Origin: Botryotinia globosa
Lineage: Eukaryota; Ascomycota; Leotiomycetes; Helotiales; Sclerotiniaceae
NCBI GenBank assembly: GCA_014898425.1
Contig: RCSZ01000004.1
Coordinates: forward strand, 1 to 64,000
Reading direction: 5' to 3'
Length of the DNA: 64,000 nucleotides
Part shown: positions 60,130 through 64,000 of the stretch, piece by piece
Position numbering within the stretch: the stretch's first letter is position 1
How the letters are laid out: each line of letters starts with the position of its first letter
Program-made: the position numbers and the translations under genes
Notes under the pieces: model-generated
What the model was told of the DNA's origin: nothing
The model's database searches: none
Seen by the model: only the letters and a program-made list of their open reading frames with translations

Positions 60130-62211
60130 TACTTTTCGACATTCTTCTCTCGTCTTGATAGATAGACGAGGTAGGTAGTAGGGAGGGAGAGATTAGGTAG
60201 GGAGAGATTAAATCACAGTTTACGATCCGAGTTAAATCGCTACTGGTATGTAGTACTGGCAGTCTGGGACCTTGGTATTCTTATATTATTACCCAGGTAG
60301 TCTATAACTCAGTCGTCTTGGGTAAATTCAACAGCAGCGTACGTACGTACGTTCGTACCTACCCGAATTGATTGATGTGCTGCCTCCACCGAAAATGGAC
60401 CCCTGACAAGTTTTAGATGTTTCATGTTTCATATCTACGAATCCCTCTTGCTCTCATTATTCCCTCCTACGATCGATACCTACTAGGGAGGTAGGTCGAT
60501 ACTCATAGAGAACCGGTCATCAAAATCAAAATCAATATCAAAATCAAAATCAATATCCATATCAATCGAAGAAAAGAATTACAGTAATCGTTCTTGGAAA
60601 AAGGGTGACTTTAGTAGACAGAGTACATTCACTCATTCACTCATTCACACACTCTCACACACTCACACACTCTCACACACTCTCACACTCTCACACACTC
60701 ACACACTCTCACACACTCTCTCTCACACACTCACACACTCACACACACTCTCACACACTCTCACACACGCTCACACACGCTCACACACCGGTACGATAGT
60801 ACATTCATTATCTACCAACCTATCGTCGTAGTACGTACTGGGCTCTGCAGAAAACCCCCCTCACCCCCTCCCTCCCTCGTCTATTCTCTATTCTATCCCA
60901 TCCATCCATTCCCCATCCCGCCAAAGCAAACGAACGTCCGTCCCACTTCATCATCTCACCTACATACATCCATCCATTCATTCATCCATCCATCCATCCA
61001 TTCATTCATTCATTCATCCATCCCTCGACGTTAAACTTTACATCTTAAAACATCCCAATTGATCAATCATACATCATTCATACAAGTAATACACACTCAA
61101 CTCACCCGCTTCACCCACTTCAACTCACTTACCTGATTATTCTCCCACGACATTTTCGCCCATTTTGCAACATTCCCTCTCCTTCGTATCGAGACACAAA
61201 TCTTGAATCAATTCCCCGATATTGTTTCAATCAATATACTATAATATATCATACCTAGGTACTATACTATACTATACTATACCGAATATAATAAACCTCG
61301 CCCCTTCATTTATTTCTTGTACGCGACGCAACGAAACGCAACGAAACGCAACGCACCACCAACCAACCCATCCATCCATCGTATCGCAATCAATCACTGC
61401 CCGCACACTTATTACACTTTCGACAGACGTTACCAGATATCATTTCATCATCCTCTTCTCTTGCATGCCGACCTTTTTCCTTCTTTCTTTTTGGGGGCCG
61501 ACAACGCAACCCATCAACATATTATTCAGTCATCGGCGCCGCATGTGAATATTGCAACAAGATATCTATCTCCATTGGAATCATTCATGTCATATCGCCA
61601 TTGAAGCATTGTTTTTTCTTCCATTTTACACAGAGAAGAAAGAAAAAAAAAGATTTTCGTCAAGTAATTTGGGGTGAAGACCCGAGCGGCTCGCTGGTCG
61701 ATCTACAAGCCCTCCAAGCCCTCCAAGCCCTCCCTCCTTCTCAATTCCAAAAATTCAACAAAGCCTGTGTGCTCCCTCCAAACCATCACATCCCATCGCA
61801 TCGCATCCAATTCACTCTCATTTTCGATTTTTATTCAACCTTCCATTACCATAATAATATCTTTCTTTCCTTCCAACAGAACTTTGCTCAATCATTCCAA
61901 CTATTGTCCGATCTTTCAAATACTTTTAAAAGTACATACATACAATACAGCATACACCACACAGCATACATACTTACATATCACCACCACCTGCTCCAGG
62001 CATCTTACAATCATTTTGAATCCTCCACCAATCTTTCTGTCCATCCATCTACCCTTCTCGGCCAACCAAAGAACAGAGATCGACTATTCTCTTTGTTCTT
62101 TTTTGCGCAACGCACCACGGTGTATCAAAGACTCCATTGAAAGTGCGACAAAAGATATTGGCACTTCCATCTAATTTATAGCAAATCCGACTTGTTCGGT
62201 CAACAAACGAT
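60130..62211 (+). promoter_or_regulatory. Microsatellite-rich 5' region of the Ras-GAP gene
   Basis: About 2 kb with no supported upstream gene. It holds a (CA/CT)n microsatellite at about 60629-60788, CATCCATTCATT repeats at about 60956-61022, and AACGCAACGA repeats at about 61322-61352. Long pyrimidine-rich, C-rich sequence then continues to the ATG at 62212. This looks like an extended promoter and long leader. Small upstream ORFs exist but none is convincingly translated. Confidence 0.5.
60629..60788. repeat. CACACACTCT-type microsatellite
   Basis: About 160 bases made of CACA and CTCT dinucleotide words in short alternating blocks. Confidence 0.9.
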
Positions 62212-64000
62212 ATGAGTGTAATGCTGCAAACCCCTTCTCGGGCATCAACAGCCTCATCTTCCTCCTTCCAACCAGTTTCTCGACAAAATACCATGTCTTC
62301 ACACGATGGGGCTCGCTCTGCCCGTCAGTCAAAGAGATATTCTATGACTACTCTATATCTCTCCATGTCTGCGAATGAGAAGGATTTGGAAATTGAGGAT
62401 GATCTTGCTAAAGGTAAGAATTCTGGTCCAATTGGCATTGGCTTGAATGTTGCACTAATGCATTGATGCAGCACAAAAGGTTCTACGAGAGCTCAAGTCG
62501 AAGATTTCGTCACAATCGAAGAAGAATTTCGTGTTGGAGAAAGATGTCAGGTATTTGGATTCGAGAATTGCTTTATTGATTCAGAATCGCATGGCTTTGG
62601 AAGAGGTAGGAACTTAAACTTCCCAAGCCGAGTTTCACAACTAATGTCTCTTTCAGCAAAATGAGGTAGCCAGTCACTTGGAAGATGCGACCGACTTGCA
62701 AGAAGGATTCTTCCCAAATGACGAGAAGACACAAAAATATGGCAACCTTTTATTTTTGCTTCAATCAGAGCCCAGGCACATTGCACATTTGTGCCGCCTT
62801 GTCACTATGGCAGAGATCGATTCTTTACTGCAAACAGTCATGTTCACCATCTACGGAAATCAATATGAGAGCCGTGAAGAACATCTGCTCTTGACTATGT
62901 TTCAGGTAGGCCGCACCCCAAGTGAATTGAGTTGCTTCCAATACTGACACTTGTTTTGCAGTCTGTCTTGACATACCAATTTGATAACACGCCAGAATAT
63001 TCCTCCCTCCTCCGTGCGAATACACCAGTCTCTCGCATGATGACGACATATACTAGAAGAGGTCCCGGGCAGAGTTATCTGAAGACTGTATTGGCAGACA
63101 GAATCAATGGACTTATCGAGCTGAAGGATCTCGACTTGGAGATCAATCCCCTCAAGGTCTATGAAACAATGATTGCACAGATTGAGCTGGAGACGGGAGG
63201 ACTTCCGGCTTCCCTACCCAGAGGGGTAACAGCAGAGCAAGCGGCAGATAATACGCAGGTCCAGGCTATCATCGAACCAAGATTGACAATGCTTATGGAG
63301 ATTGCAAATGGATTCCTTACAACTATTATCGATGGGCTAGAGGAAACCCCATATGGAATTCGATGGATCTGCAAACAAATTCGAAGCCTCACAAAGAGAA
63401 AGTATCCTGATGCCAACGATCAAGTGATTTGTACACTTATCGGAGGGTTCTTTTTCTTGCGATTCATCAACCCTGCTATTGTCACCCCTAAATCATATAT
63501 GCTCATTGATGGAACGCCAGCCGATCGACCTAGACGAACTTTGACCTTGATTGCTAAGATGCTTCAAAACCTCGCCAACAAACCCTCGTATGCAAAGGAG
63601 CCATATATGGCCAAACTTCAACCATTCATTCAACACAACAAAGAACGAGTCAACAAGTTTATGCTTGATCTGTGTGAGGTTCAGGATTTTTATGAAAGTT
63701 TGGAAATGGACAACTATGTAGCATTATCTAAGAAGGATTTGGAGCTATCAATTACCCTCAATGAAGTTTATGCTACGCATGCCTTGCTCGATAAACACAC
63801 GGCCGAACTCAACAAAGATGAGAACTCACATTTGGCAGTAATCCTGGCCGATTTAGGACCGGCCCCTGCACAACTACCCAGGAAAGACAACAGGGCTATC
63901 AACTTGCCCCTGTTTAGCAAATGGGAAACCGCGATTGATGATTTGACGGCTGCACTCGACATTACGCAAGAGGAAGTGTACTTTATGGAAGCCAAGTCGA
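62212..64000 (+). CDS. Ras-GAP protein (fungal Gap1/GapA type), 3' end outside window
   Basis: Exons: 62212-62413, 62472-62605, 62657-62905 and 62962 to beyond 64000, with introns of 58, 51 and 56 bp. About 541 residues are visible. It starts [15 protein letters not shown], followed by a helical coiled-coil-like stretch ([17 protein letters not shown]). The GAP domain is plain: [19 protein letters not shown] (which should hold the arginine finger), [15 protein letters not shown], and the signature [14 protein letters not shown] with FLR (about 360-362) and NPA (about 365-367). It accelerates GTP hydrolysis on Ras and so limits Ras/cAMP signalling. The closest named relatives are S. pombe Gap1 and Aspergillus GapA. 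The open end at 64000 is simply the window edge. Confidence 0.9.

Noticed and set aside
59918..60142. Repetitive Thr-Tyr-Leu-Pro frame on the minus strand
   Set aside because: Translation of the GGTA microsatellite.
60605..60799. His/Thr/Ser repeat frame
   Set aside because: Translation of the CACACTCT microsatellite, with a spurious start.

Overview
The window comes from the nuclear genome of a filamentous ascomycete. The genes contain short introns of about 44-60 bp with GT...AG ends and CTAAY/CTGAY branch points. They include typical Pezizomycotina families: HET-domain proteins, a secreted S41 peptidase, a GH18 chitinase, Dhh1, PRI1, an Lst7-type folliculin and a fungal Ras-GAP. The mix of gene-dense DNA with very AT-rich, RIP-like islands fits a leotiomycete such as the Sclerotiniaceae, but that placement is an inference from style, not a search result.

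Layout. Bases 1-10,130 are an AT-rich, gene-free island. It holds G-depleted TTC/TTA simple sequence, two long microsatellites, a duplicated ~595-bp block, and four copies of a composite repeat. Each copy has a 5' module, three ~235-bp tandem units separated by a GGTGGTGACCA/TGGTCACCACC inverted repeat, and a 3' module. The copies differ mostly by C-to-T and G-to-A changes.

From 10.4 to 22.7 kb lie an AIM6-like phosphodiesterase gene (-), a one-TM protein with a DUF4097/adhesin-like ectodomain (-), a secreted S41-family serine peptidase with a Cys-rich tail (+, four exons) and a HET-domain gene (+). From 22.7 to 30.4 kb a second, related HET gene (-) faces the first. Between them lie two decayed genes (a beta-lactamase/transesterase-fold gene and an NAD(P)-dependent epimerase), an unrecognised two-exon reading frame and an AT-rich patch.

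From 32.7 to 42.1 kb are conserved housekeeping genes, all on the minus strand: an Lst7/folliculin-type TORC1 regulator with a 12-base first exon, the DEAD-box RNA helicase Dhh1, and the DNA primase catalytic subunit (four exons). From 42.7 to 49.5 kb are a small BTB-like gene (+), a degenerate gene with a conserved fungal C-terminal domain (-), and a leucine-rich conserved gene (-) with an apparent 2-base frameshift. A membrane-anchored GH18 chitinase (-) and a mitochondrial-type J-domain protein (-) occupy 51.5-55.0 kb. The 55.1-62.2 kb stretch shows no convincing gene and carries several microsatellites. The Ras-GAP gene (+) begins at 62,212 and runs off the window.

Exon boundaries were worked out by hand from reading frame, splice consensus and protein continuity. 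No database search was possible, so family assignments rest on recognised motifs.
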